Of a stretch of DNA of 32,871 bases, positions 1 to 10,350 are shown one piece after another. Each line of letters begins with the position of its first letter. The stretch's first letter is position 1. The notes beneath the pieces were generated by a model, which saw nothing but the letters and a program-made list of their open reading frames with translations, was not told the origin of the DNA and did no database searches. The position numbers and the translations under genes are program-made. Origin of the DNA: Coptodactyla brooksi (Eukaryota; Arthropoda; Insecta; Coleoptera; Scarabaeidae); assembly GCA_033557675.1 (NCBI GenBank), contig JAWQRM010000066.1, positions 1 to 32,871 on the forward strand, in the 5' to 3' direction.

Positions 1-932
1 GTATGTTAATGTGGAGAATGTCATGAAATCTTTGACGAAAGTCAGAGTGTAGAGATGTTAAGTGTTGACAGTAAGCCAGCAAATCTTTATCAGTTTTCTG
101 TAATTTCGCAAGATTTGAAAACTGAGAACATTCTCTTCTCTCCAAATTCTGTTTGCATAACAAAAGTTTTGTAATAAATGCAGATATTATACTTTTAGTT
201 TTGATAAAATTTAATTGATCACCTTGTAATTTCAAATTTATTTAATTAAATTTGTCGAATAAGTCAGTCAAATAAATTATTGTCTTTGCTTTCTATGAAT
301 TGTAATATTGAATCAAACAGCCCATAAAGTCTATCTAAACATGCACCCTTAGAAAACCACCGAATTTTTGTATTGAATCTTCTTAATTTCTTCAATTTTC
401 CAAGCAAAGTTGGGCGAATAATCTGGTATTGAAGCTAATACTTTTGATTTTATTAACGGCTTTAATAACATAATTTAATGAAGCATGTAAGCGTTCATTA
501 AGATTTTTTTCGTCCAAATGTTGTCGATAAATGGCACAATGTACAGTTAATATATTCGGCAGAGCTTCTTTTAAGTATACTAGGAAGCCTCGGTGTCGTC
601 CTATCATGGCTGGAGCACCGTTGGTAGCAACAGAAAGGATGTTACTTAATTGTATATCTTTTTCTTCGAAAAATGTTTTTACAAATCTTACCTAAGCCAA
701 AAGTAAAGCTTCATTTCCTAGCAAAGTTTCCTCGTCAAGCTGCATAGAGAATTTAGTTGTTTTTAAATAATTACATACAGAATTTTCAACATACAGTGCC
801 ATTTCATCAATTCTTCTTTGTACAGCATTATTGCTCAGTGGAATTCTTTTTATAATATCGGAAGCTGGTTTATGTAGCATTATGCGTATTAATTCACTTA
901 CAGCCGGTAGAATGAGATTATTATAAGAAGCG
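1..932 (-). pseudogene. hAT-superfamily transposase relic (ZBED/SCAND3-like), left edge cut by the window
   Basis: Read on the minus strand from about 932 down to 1, the conceptual protein runs through segments typical of hAT transposases of the ZBED5/SCAND3-like group: LPAVSELIR, then IIKRIPLSNNAVQRRIDEMA, then FSMQLDE (first acidic catalytic segment), then GAPAMIGRHRGFL, then LTVHCAIYRQHL, then KGACLDRLYGLFDS. Two better-kept open stretches lie at 692-880 and 392-607; in-frame stops (for example just before VRFVKTFFEEKD) and frame loss separate and follow them. The second catalytic Asp, normally TDGAPAM, reads TNGAPAM here (Asn codon at 620-622). The N-terminal BED zinc finger is absent and the sequence beyond 932 does not continue the family. 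Similarity fades toward position 1, but traces of the C-terminal half remain. A dead copy; family call by recognition only. Confidence 0.85.
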
Positions 933-1239
933 CGAAGTCCATCGTCGTCTCGTCCGGGTTATGGCGCAAGCAGTTGTTGTAATGAAGGAGTTTTCAAATA
1001 TTTTTCTTTGGCCGTTACAAAACATTGTTAAATTGCCTTTGATTTTATTGCTATTGCCTTTTATTGCCATTTCTTCGTTCTTATATTGCTGTTTAGTTCG
1101 TTCTTATTTCCTGGTTGCTCTTGATAATGTCGACTTGCTATCGAGCTTGGCGTATCGAGTTATTTCATGTCGTTTTAGTGGTAACCAGTGACTAATTTGA
1201 TTTTATTAATGAAAATTTGCTCATCAAACAACTCATGTT
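933..1239. other. Unassigned stretch between hAT and Penelope-like relics
   Basis: A 76-codon open frame on plus (961-1191) is hydrophobic in its middle, but it has no recognisable motif and lies between two dead transposons. It may be decayed 5' sequence of the Penelope-like element. I do not call it a gene. Confidence 0.4.
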
Positions 1240-2381
1240 GAAGATGGAGAAATTCTAGTTTCTATCTCGCAAGCTTTATCGTACCTGGAGGAATTACTGA
1301 AGTTGAACAACTTGAGTGACGAAGTTGCTCAGGAATATTTACTTTTGACAAAATTGTGTATGAATCAAAATTATTTTCAATATAGAGGGCACTACTACAA
1401 ACGAAATGAAGGAACTGCTATGGGGAATTGCCTATTCCCGTTCATAGCGGATCTATTTATGAGCAACTTCGAAACTAAGGTTGGTCTAGAGTTTCAATAT
1501 TTCTCAAGGCTAATGTCAATGATTTTTGTGATAAATTAAGCTCAAGATTCCCCACTATTAAATTCACTTTCGAGATCGAAAACAATTGAACATTGCCTTT
1601 TCTGGATACACTGGTCATCAGAAATAATAATAGACTAGAGTTTGATATTTATTGAAAAAAACACCGCTACAAGCAGGTACATTCCTGCAGATTCCTCTCA
1701 CTGTATCCAACAAAAATGGCTTATTTACACTTTCTAGTTCATCGTTTGGTCAATTTCCCACTCGATTCAGTAAGATATAAAAAAGAGAGAAATCATGTAA
1801 GGAACATAGCTAATATTAACGGATATGATAGGAATTTAGTAGATAAGTTAATTAATCGCCATAGATATAAGAAAAAATTGTATGACACCACGTTTTTCCA
1901 ACAGGAACAACGAACTGAAAAATTAATTTCGCTGCCTTTCTCTCAGTTCACTAAGGGCTTTCCTAAGATTTTAAATAACGCAGGCATGAAATTAGTTTTT
2001 CAGTCCAAAAATACATTAAAAACATTGTTGGGTAATCCTAGAGACAAAATAGATATGTTGGAAAAAAGTGGAATATACGAAATTAGCTGTACCGATTGTG
2101 ATAAAAAGTATGTTGGGCAAACTGGAAGGTCAGTCAAAACAAGGTTTAAAGAGCACATGACTCACTTAAAATATGGTCGTACCGAAAAATCTAGCGTTGC
2201 CGAACATGTCTTCAACAGCAACCAAAGGATAAGTATAGAAAATGTAAAACTGCTTAGAAATGTATCCAACAATAAGTTGCTGGATGCATTTGAAAGCTTA
2301 GAAATTGTTAAATGTAGGAATAGGCTTAATAAAGACAGAGGCCCAATACCGATTAGCCCTTTGTATACTTTGATAGAGTAG
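1240..2381 (+). pseudogene. Penelope-like element: reverse transcriptase plus GIY-YIG endonuclease, broken
   Basis: Penelope-like retroelements encode a reverse transcriptase fused to a C-terminal GIY-YIG nuclease. Here the RT finger/palm part lies at about 1285-1541, with EGTAMGN (1408 onward) followed by PFIADLFMS. The frame then breaks: the segment that should carry the YVDD catalytic box is missing between FSRL and NDFCDKLSS. Reading resumes in another frame through FTFEIENN, LPFLDT and NRLEFDIY to YIPADSS, and shifts again near 1715. From 1716 to the stop at 2379-2381, 221 codons stay open: MAYLHFLVHRLVNFPLD, then the nuclease with GIY (2070-2078), a CxxC pair, YVGQTGR (2109 onward), RFKEH and SSVAEHVF. 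The nuclease half looks almost intact while the RT cannot work. Related scraps occur at 8971-9057, 14901 and 26469. Confidence 0.92.
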
Positions 2382-2399
2382 GTTTAATAGATTTAGAGG

Positions 2400-2620
2400 A
2401 CGAGTTGCGGTTGTAAAGGAGAGGGCCAGGGGCCCTGTATCCTTAGGCTAGATAACATGTGGGCGGGATACGCTGTACGGGGAAACTTGTGTGGGCGGGC
2501 GGTGGGGATAAGGTGGGGAGGCGCTTGGTCTCCTATTGGTTGTGAGGGGCCAATTGGGCGTCAATTAGGCGTCGCCTCCTAGTATATAAAGCGGCTTGTG
2601 TCAGCTAGTGGTTTGTCTTT
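2400..2620 (+). promoter_or_regulatory. Promoter-like 3' region (pLTR) of the Penelope-like element
   Basis: Directly after the nuclease stop, base composition jumps to strongly GC-rich against an AT-rich background. Visible elements are GC boxes (GGGCGGG at 2461-2467, GGGCGGGCGG at 2493-2502), CCAAT boxes in both orientations (2534-2538 reverse, 2550-2554 forward) and a TATA box TATATAAA at 2583-2590. The hammerhead ribozyme starts about 35 nt after the TATA box. Penelope-like elements are known to carry terminal pLTR repeats with an internal promoter. This arrangement fits transcription starting near 2615 and reading into the ribozyme. The promoter function is inferred from motifs and spacing. 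Confidence 0.6.
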
Positions 2621-2624
2621 CATC

Positions 2625-2667
2625 GCTCCTGATGATGCTAACTTGGTTAGCGAAACGTGTGTCGAGC
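2625..2667 (+). ncRNA. Hammerhead ribozyme, type I, Penelope-associated (copy 1)
   Basis: All conserved core parts are present in order: stem I 5' strand GCTC (2625-2628), core CTGATGA (2629-2635), one extra T (2636), stem II GCTAAC/GTTAGC with loop TTG (2637-2651), GAAA (2652-2655), a very short stem III (A-U, C-G, G-U closed by a two-base loop), the cleavage-site base C2663, and stem I 3' strand GAGC (2664-2667). Predicted self-cleavage is after C2663. Short stem III and open stem I are typical of the hammerheads described in Penelope-like elements. The extra base between CTGATGA and stem II departs from the consensus, which could slow the ribozyme. Activity is not proven. Confidence 0.85.
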
Positions 2668-2949
2668 ATCCTCTATACAAATTTTGGCGTAGTGGTGACT
2701 CAGTTTACTTTGTTACAAGCCAAAGGTTCCATACCCTCAACTTTAGGTAAAACTCAACAATAGAAAGCTATTTTTCTAAATAATGTTTAAATCGGTAAAA
2801 GAAGAGAGTAAAGGTATTTTGGAAATTTATAAAAATCATCTTCTTGCAACGAACTAGAGAACTATATTTTAATTTAGTCTTTCTCATTTCTTGATTTTCT
2901 ACTCATCTTTCAGTGATATGTTTATACAATTCTTCAGTTTGTTCTTTAT
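2668..2949. other. Penelope-like 3' end and flank
   Basis: The stretch to about 2699, ending in GTGGTGAC, is shared with the other ribozyme-bearing copies at 14955-14987 and 26507-26525. Similarity between the copies stops at that point, so the element end lies close to 2699. The rest up to 2949 is AT-rich with nothing recognisable. Confidence 0.5.
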
Positions 2950-4030
2950 GTTTATTCGTGTATTCATCTGGATACTTTATTTCAAAATAAATATTTATAG
3001 GGTTCAAACGATTTATGTGTCCAAAGGGATTTCAAAGGGAGTACATCCACTGCGGTAGATTTATAGTTACGACAAGATAGATGTGGTGATACGAACGGTA
3101 TATCAGATTGAGGCTTATTCTGATTGTTAAATGGGGACGTAAAACTCTGCAAATTATTTGAAAAATTTGGTCTTGTCATTATAGAGTTATCCGAAAAAGA
3201 TTACGTTTGAAATCTCGGAAGATTTGTTTTAAATTGGGGTAAAATTTGAAATTGCTGTGAAATTGGTCTAGGATTAAAGTTTCCATGATTAACATCCGTT
3301 ATTAACATTCAATTTTGTTGTAGTATCTTAATTTATGTAAGTTGTGGGGAAGTTTGTCCTAATTTAACGTCTCGTCTACATAAGTAAAGCCAATTCTGTC
3401 TTCCTATATTAGCTTGAACTATTTCGAGGGTTGGGGAATGTTTAAGTTGTATATATTCTGCAAATTCTTTGTAACTCATAAGACATCTTAAGTGTATTTG
3501 TAACCCACTTTTCTTGCACATATTTGATTTAACTGAGAGTTCAGTGTACTCATCTAGAATTTCGCTATACAGTTTCTAATTCTTACGCCTAATCCGTATG
3601 AATTTTCAGCTTTTCCGGAGTTACACTCATCATGTCCATTAACAAACAATCTTCACTTCTTTAGTTCGTATAATTTAATCTTAAATAAGTTTTAATGTCC
3701 TTCCAAGTGTTCAATTCTCGCAACGTTATAAGAACTAAGATCTTTTTTACATGAATCAGAAATAAATTGCTGGGATTAACCAAATTTTGAATATTAGCAT
3801 ACGCTGGAAGTAAGTTTTCACAGTGCTCTATGAATAAGGGGGGTAAAATAGAATTTACAAAAGAGAATTTACAAATTTAGGTCTAATTTATGCTCCAATT
3901 CGTGTTATTGAAGCTCGAATATAAGGATGTCTCATTTGTTGATTATTTAAAGCCATATCAGAAAGATTTCGAATCAAGTCCTCAACTTCTGAATCAATTT
4001 TCATAAAAAATCGATTTACAGGAGTTGACG
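2950..4030 (-). pseudogene. Gypsy-type (Ty3/mdg4) LTR retrotransposon gag relic
   Basis: On the minus strand, segments in shifting frames line up in the order of insect gypsy gag proteins. The first begins near 4005 with KIDSEVEDLIRNLSDMA. It is followed by the capsid-like part with CENLLPAYANIQNLVNPSN and LRELNTWKDIKTYL. Then comes MSYKEFAEYIQLKH around 3480, and last an Asn/Phe/Pro-rich tail containing MTRPNFSNNLQSFTSPFNNQ (3120-3179). Several stops and frameshifts interrupt it. No protease, RT or integrase follows on either side, and no LTR pair could be seen. Recognition rests on pattern similarity to gag, a weakly conserved family, so confidence is moderate. Confidence 0.6.
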
Positions 4031-5240
4031 CCTTTGCATTTAAGGTTCTTATATAAAATTGTCAAATATATAAAACTTACAATAATGTCCTCATTTCTTC
4101 TGTGTTGCCTCGGTGGTCTTGAGAAATGTGTATCTCTAACCTCTACTAAATGGCAAACAATCTTGAGGTTAAGACGGTGGGCAATTTGAGCGCTATTGTC
4201 CCTTGATCATCAATGTTCCAGGCTCCCGTGTCGTTAATTTGTGGTCGGTGTTGTTGACTTGGGTAGGATGTCCACTAAGTGTTGTATTTCAGTAAGGAAT
4301 TGAAATTTGCCGAGTTCCACTTTTGAATTTTTTAAGTAGTATCCTGTGCACTCTTTACTTTGCTTAAATTAATTTAGTTTAGTTTGCATAAAATATAAAT
4401 CAATATGAATGGATGGATTTTCTGCTGAAAATCATGTACCATCTAGCACTACTTCAGAACAATTCGAGAAATTGTAAAAAATATCATCCTCAGTACATTA
4501 ATATTGAATTCACTGTCACGAATGTAAACAGTGAGCTAGGCCTCAATGTGTAATCTGCTTTGAAATTCTTTTTAGACTGAGTACGAAATATTCATCGTTA
4601 CAAAACAAAACAAGCCTAAGAATTATTTTATTCGAAAACTAACTGCCGAAAGACAAAAAAAATTCTCTTGTTTGTTTTGGCAACTCTGAAATGGTCAGTG
4701 ATACTACTACTATACAATAGTAGCCTACTTATCAGACATTTTTAATCAACTCAATGACTTAAACTTAAGTTTGCAAGGAAACACAACAAATCGATTTTCA
4801 GTGGATGATAAAATGAAGGAAGGCATTTGTCAAAAACTATGAAATGATAATTTTTAAAATGTTGCGACAGAGCACGAAATTCTAGTAAAGAATGATTTTA
4901 TCAATAAAAGAAAACGTCATTACTAAATACTTGCTGAAACTTTTGAAGAATATTTTAAAGAAGGCTTTCATAGAACTATAATAAACTTGCAGTAAAGAAT
5001 TGAAAATGGAATTTACTCCAATTAGTAAATATATTGTTGTCCAGAAAAGTATTGTTATTTGTAATTCCATTTACATCTTTGCACAAGTGAATTTTCTGCT
5101 ATGGCGAGAGTAAAAATGAGTTTCGTGGTGAGCTGAATCGTGACTGAAATTTGCGCTTAAATTAAGGACAACTGAACTCGATTTCTCCTCGCTTGTTTCA
5201 AATATCATCGTTCTCACTGCAGTTTTAGAAATTTTTTTAT
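4031..5240. other. No recognisable gene; AT-rich sequence upstream of the gag relic
   Basis: About 4080-4330 has a more balanced composition and could be leader or LTR sequence of the gypsy element (upstream of gag on minus), but no primer-binding site or LTR boundary is visible. The remainder is AT-rich, and a 62-codon open frame on minus (4882-5070) is not convincing as a gene. Confidence 0.35.
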
Positions 5241-5297
5241 AAATAAATAGACAGATACTTCCAAAAATGATTTTTGGAAGTATCTGTCTATTTATTT
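5241..5297. repeat. Perfect inverted repeat, 27-bp arms, 3-nt spacer
   Basis: The arm at 5241-5267 is the exact reverse complement of 5271-5297, with only TGA between. Weaker pairing continues outward (GAAATTT on the left, AAATTTC on the right). The three-base loop is too tight for a normal microRNA precursor. It looks like a snap-back or template-switch product, or the centre of a tiny foldback element. Confidence 0.95.
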
Positions 5298-5757
5298 AAA
5301 TTATTTTTGAAATTTCTTACTGCTTTAACACTCTGAGAAGTAGACCTTCTTACAGAGATCTTTTAAGATCTCTACCTTAAGGGGGCATCAGTCCCCTAGA
5401 TGGACCAAAAAATTGTTTTTTTATTATTGTATTTTCTGAAAGTTTGAAGCCTCGAGAATATTTTTTTTTAATTTCAAATAAATATTTTAAAAAATAATAC
5501 ATTGAAGAGAGACAGAGATATACTGTGCCCCTTGTTATACTGTTTCCCTAGTCTTTTTTCTTGAAATACTCTTTATTAGCAAATTATTTTCTCTTACAAA
5601 GTGTATCAAAAGTTATTCATTTTCTTTGATTGTTATATGTTTCGTACACTTTCTTGTCGTTGAGAAATATCAATGCAGGTTCCACAGGGGGAGGTCTGAT
5701 GTATATAAGATTATTACCCCTGGGAAATACACTCCGAAAGCCACGGATATACATATC
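5298..5757. other. Non-coding; contains a second short palindrome
   Basis: An inverted repeat with 9-bp arms AGAGATCTT/AAGATCTCT and a TT spacer lies at 5354-5373. The rest is AT-rich with homopolymer runs and nothing gene-like. Confidence 0.5.
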
Positions 5758-5935
5758 CCAAACGCCTTTCATTGATTTTAAACAGGCATGGGTTGAATAG
5801 TAAAGTGGTAAAAATATTAAAAATTACGTCAGACAACATCGATAATAGAACGAATATGGGAGATACTATGCCATAAAATTCAGTAGCAGATAAGGGGATC
5901 CACTGTTCACGTTATTTCAACTAGTCAGTTGAATG
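5758..5935 (+). pseudogene. LINE reverse transcriptase fragment
   Basis: Two short peptides match consecutive reverse transcriptase blocks of insect non-LTR elements: TPFIDFKQAW (5762-5791; family block FIDFKQAYD) and, about 105 bp on, GDPLFTLFQLV (5894-5926; family block GDPLSPLLFN). They are in different frames with stops between them. The spacing is close to that of intact elements. Very degraded; could be the same family as other LINE relics here. Confidence 0.45.
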
Positions 5936-7200
5936 CCTACCTCACGCAATATTATTTCTCATGTCATATTTCATGCAGTAGCGGGAAACGTTCATGTAAA
6001 TGTTCGTGTCTGATTTTGTGAACTGATTTCGTTTATTCACATGATATTAATGAATTATGGTGTACTAAAAGTATAATATTTTGCTTTCAGAATATGATAT
6101 CTTTGTTCTTACGCTTTGTCAGAATTGCAATACATGATATGATTGATATGATATTTCCTCGATATGTACAACAAAGAGTACATTAGCATGTAGAATTAAA
6201 CAAATTAAACAATTACATAGTATAGTATAAAAATATCTTTAAAGAATATAGGTCGACATTGCTTTCATCGTTTTGCATCCGTCTCGTACCATTTTGTATC
6301 ACCAAGTAAAAGTTTCGTACACTGGCGTATCGATTTGTATGTGGGGGAACCGGGAACTTGCAGACAAAAAAATATTAATTAATATCGATTTGTACGCGTG
6401 CTATACCGTTTTACACCACTCAATAAATATTTTACTTACTTATGTTTAATATTTTACTTAAATTTTAACATATTCGTTTTAATGTTGAGATTCTTCAGGC
6501 TTTATGGTAATTTTAGCAGCATTGTATTGTATATCCAATTATTTAATATTTATGTACTCTTCTAAATTTTTGGTAGTAAGTACTGCCTTGATAAATTTTA
6601 ACGTTAATCGTCATTAGTAATTTAATCACTTCATTTGCATTTATCGAGCTAGCATTAAATTAGCACGCAGAGTGAGTATAACATACTTATGAGTTGAGAA
6701 TATAGTTTACGGTTATAATCAGATCTGGTCGGTGTCTTCAGAAGTTCCTAATGTTTTTCATGCAGTTAGGTTGTGTATGATTCATCATTGTGGGCGCTTC
6801 AATATGAATCGTTCAGCAGGTCAAACAGATTGACAAAGAAAATTTAGAAGATGGAACCAAAACGTGCACATAATAACATTATTTAGGAATACACAGGTTG
6901 TCCATAGGAAGTGGAAAATGCTTAGATATTTATGGTCTAACACAAATAGTTTCTTCGTTATTCATTCAAGTTGGGAAATATGACCTACTTCATGCTGGTT
7001 GTGAAATAATGAACACCAATGTACTTTTTCTAATGTGTTCTGATGTGGTCCATTAAGACCACCCAATAGAAATTTAAACTAATTTTTAAATTTCAATTAT
7101 TTCTGCGAACAAGGGGTTCGAAGAAATTCTACCCTCATTTTGTTTTAACAAAACCATCTGTATATTATATCGTATTTGAATTCCTACAAAAAGTTCTTCT
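5936..7200. other. No recognisable gene
   Basis: AT-rich and without persuasive open frames. Small inverted repeats are present near 7050-7100 (GTGGTC/GACCAC with a 6-nt loop; GAAATTTAAA/TTTAAATTTC with a 6-nt loop). The motif TTCGTACACT occurs at about 5641 and 6313, too short to interpret. Confidence 0.4.
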
Positions 7201-7204
7201 TCTC

Positions 7205-8062
7205 GGATGCTTATGCCTGCTGGAGCATCTGATGTGTATTTATGTTTGCTGGATCCATTTTACAGTTATTCTTGTTCCGGGCTAACGTCCTTATTTGTTC
7301 CTTCGTCTTTGATCTCTTGTTTCCTATTTGTATAAGTAATTTCCTACAACCATTGTTGTGTGGATCTGCCTCTCTTTCTTCTTCTATATAATGCCGCTTC
7401 AATTATTCTTCTCGATAATCTATTCTGGTACATCCTGGTAACGTGTCCATGCCATTCCAGCTGTTTATTTTCTACCATTGTTATAACAGATACTTTTCAT
7501 TTCCCTACGTAATGTATAGTGTATATTTTTAGTTTTGTTCACTTTATTGGCCACCTTTACATCAATTTTTCCATCATTTTGTATTATGCTTGCCAAATAT
7601 TCAAATATTGTGATTACTTCAATTATTTGTGTTCTATATTTAGTTTCGTTGTTTTTAGTTTTTTCCTGATTCCTGTTGACCGTGATTTCTCTCAATTCCT
7701 GTCCGTTTATTATCACGATTTTCCTTTTCTTATGTTTATTTCCATTTATAATTTTTCTATTTTTTCTATCCAAATCTCTAGCAGTTTTTGCATTTTTTTT
7801 CTGCTATCTATGATTAATACAATGTGATCTGCTGCATATAAAGGATCGATTTTTATGGAGTTCTTCAGCAGTCTGTCCATGATAGCAACAAACAGGAGAG
7901 AGCTAAGATTATCTCCTAATTTGATTCCTTTTTCGATATAGAATGCCCTTGAACATTTTTGATTCAGTTGTGTCTTACATTTAACACGTGAATCCATAAT
8001 ATGTTTGTGTGGCTTTTTTATATTTATTACGCTTTGTAGGGGCAAAATACTTTTCTTCACTC
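7205..8062 (-). pseudogene. LINE (non-LTR retrotransposon) RT C-terminal half and tail relic
   Basis: Minus-strand pieces appear in LINE order. From 8060 down, GIKLGDNLSSLLFVAIMDRL matches the GIxQGDSLSPLLF block. Next comes PLYAADHIVLIIDSR at the catalytic box, where the YADD motif reads YAAD. After it, from about 7690, lie TIFEYLASIIQNDGKID (family: YEYLGxxIxxDGxID) and VNKTKNIHYTLRREM. Further on, KQLEWHGHVTRM (about 7450) and RRRKRGRSTQQW (about 7370) mark the conserved C-terminal tail. Frames change several times and the N-terminal endonuclease half is not present. Loss of an Asp in the catalytic box and the frameshifts make it dead. Confidence 0.8.
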
Positions 8063-8970
8063 CTTAAATTCAATAAAAGCGCATACTATCGTTTATTACT
8101 TTCGAATGATATCTAAACATACCAGTAGGCAAATAATATGACGTAAATCATATTTATCAACAAAAAGTAATCTTTACTGTTAGAAATACAATAATACACA
8201 GATGTATAATTATTACAATAATAATGTAAAGAATAACTAATAGACAACAACCTGTTATCAATAAGTAAATAAGAAACTAAATAATAAACAAGATGCCGCA
8301 AAGTAAAGCGAATGCCTATGTGAACATGTTGGGAATGAATGTCACAATATTTTAGTGTCAATTGATTCCATTGCAGTTCGAAAAGTATTTTTTTAATCTT
8401 TAACGTGCATAGGGGATATTTTGTAGTCTATCCACTCCACTAACCTGTAAACAAAGAGATCAACATGACACGTTCAGCTAGTCTTTTATTCACTCCATCT
8501 TCATTAGTCCTATATGTAGAACGATTTCTCCTTTTTGTTTCCGTACATTTTCAAGCATTATGTAGCTGAATGCGTATATATTGTAAAACACGTTTTATCT
8601 CGACAGTATAATAGTAAAGAGAAACCATTTGCTAAACATGTTTCCAAATGCTTAGCAAATGGAAATCGGAGCAACGAATCTTGTTTACTGTCTCTAACAA
8701 GGTAAAGTAAATGGAAGAGCAGAGATAAAAATAAAGTTTGAACAGTGCCAATGTAAAACTTTAGAAATATAAGTTTGAAAACCAGCGGGAGATGGTACGT
8801 GAATTTAATAGAGCAAGAATTTTGTTACATGTACCGAAGAACTTTGTTAATGTACACTGTGTGCACTGTAAAATAAGAATGCAGCAGCAGGAGCAGCGTG
8901 CCTTATAGAGAAACAATTAATAAGTCAACTGCAATATTAAAAGTAAATATGAAAGACTGTTTGAAATAAT
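8063..8970. other. No recognisable gene
   Basis: AT-rich. An inverted repeat (CCATTTGCTAA at 8625-8635, TTAGCAAATGG at 8652-8662) is the only structured feature. An 82-codon Tyr/Ile-rich open frame on minus (8113-8361) shows no domain. Confidence 0.4.
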
Positions 8971-9057
8971 TGTATACATCTACTCGTAGCGGTTTTCCCT
9001 ATACAGATCAAACTCTAATCTACTATTATTTATAATGATTAAAGTATCCAGAAACGG
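8971..9057 (-). mobile_element. Penelope-like element RT fragment
   Basis: Minus-strand translation gives PFLDTLIIINNSRLEFDLY, which matches LPFLDT...NRLEFDIY in the larger copy at about 1600-1650. Nucleotide similarity with that copy is also plain and continues through CCGCTAC to about 8971. It abuts the C-terminal break of the mariner relic at 9066. Confidence 0.75.
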
Positions 9058-9065
9058 TATAGGAT

Positions 9066-9861
9066 TCAAAATGTTATCTTATCGTGGGTGGTCAATGATA
9101 TAGATATTTTTTTAGTCAAAAATTCACGAACTTTTAACGTCTTATGTGGTGGAGCATTGCCATATAATAAAAACAGCTGTTTTCCTGCTACATATTCAAA
9201 CCTGACACGTACAATTCGTGACCACAAACGATGTAAAATTGCTAAATAATATTCTCCATTGACAGTTTTACCTTGCGGAACAAATTCCTTGTGGACAATC
9301 CCTTGTGAATTATAAAAAGTAATCAACATTGTCTTGATTCTTGCCTTCTGAAAACGCATTTTTTTGGCTCGTCTTTCGACTTCCATTCTGCAAATTGACG
9401 CTTAGTTTCTGGATCATCAAGGATCAAGAAAATTCAAAAAAAAATAATTTTCAGCAGTTTTAATGAGGTCTTTACAATGCTCTACACGAGCAATTTTCTG
9501 GTCGTCATTTAAAGCATGTGAAACAAAACGTGTACAAACTTTTCTTTTTCCCAAATCTTCAATCCAAATTTAACGAACAGTTTTTCTATTTATTTTTAAT
9601 TCTTCGGCCAACATTCTCACAGTTAAATTTCCGTCGATAGCAATGATTTTTTCTATCAATTTAGCACGATTTTTACTTTCTGGACGACCAGGTCTTTCAT
9701 GATCATTTAAATCTTCACGACCATTTTTAAAACGATTGAAACACTCATAAACTCTAGCTTTAAACATGTAATCATCACCATACACTTTTTTCATCAATTC
9801 GTAAGTCTTACACATATTTTCCCAGTTTAAAACAAAATTTAGTATTTGCTCTTTGTTTCAT
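9066..9861 (-). pseudogene. mariner-family transposase relic
   Basis: Translation of the minus strand from an ATG at 9859-9861 gives KQRANTKFCFKLGK, then (9570-9815) a good match to the mariner N-terminal helix-turn-helix region: YELMKKVYGDDYMFKARVYE, FNRFKNGRED, GRPESKNR and LTVRMLAEELKINRKTVR. Next come DLGKRKVCTRF and VEHCKDLI in the linker. The block that should contain the first catalytic Asp (GDESW) is deleted. DPETKRQFAEWKS and then IKTMLITFYNSQGIVHKEFV follow. The second catalytic segment reads LLYGNAPPH where the family has HDNAPxH, so Asp is replaced by Gly (codon 9159-9161). The protein ends soon after, next to a Penelope scrap, so the third Asp region is lost. Non-functional. Confidence 0.88.
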
Positions 9862-10350
9862 TATGTTTTTACGACACCAACACAATTCTTGTCATCGTTC
9901 AAATAGCTGGAACTTTGTAACCTGTCATCCGATTAGCATGAACTTGAATGCGTTCGAAGGAGGTGGCTTGTATCTTTCTAACAATATATATGTTCTATAG
10001 ATGGCACTACGTGTTCTATGATTTAAAATTAAAATTATCGTTATTTAATTGTCATACTGTGTACGTTTGCAAATGCTTCTCAAAGGACCCCAAGCCCTGA
10101 AAAACATTGCTGTAATTAATTTATATCAATAAAAGCTATAATCAACTTTTACTTTTTGGCATCAGATTTTGATTGCTTAGTACTTATTTCATAAAAAAAG
10201 TATTGTTTAAGTTGGTCATTATAACTAACGATTTCTGCGAGAGCCCAATCTACAAAAGATAGTGGATAGTCGACTAAAAGGTTTGCTAAACAAAGAAACG
10301 AAGTAAGCTTACGGCTATTGCAAGTTTAAGTGAACTACTTGTTGTGTGTC

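Noticed and set aside
961..1191. 76-codon plus-strand open frame with a hydrophobic centre
   Set aside because: No motif or ribosomal context, and it lies between two decayed transposons; probably chance or degraded element sequence.
5241..5297. MicroRNA precursor at the 27-bp-arm hairpin
   Set aside because: A three-base loop and perfect pairing do not fit animal pre-miRNA structure; treated as a snap-back inverted repeat.
7519..7827. 102-codon plus-strand open frame rich in Phe/Ile/Ser
   Set aside because: Antisense shadow of the minus-strand LINE relic, whose translation shows family motifs.
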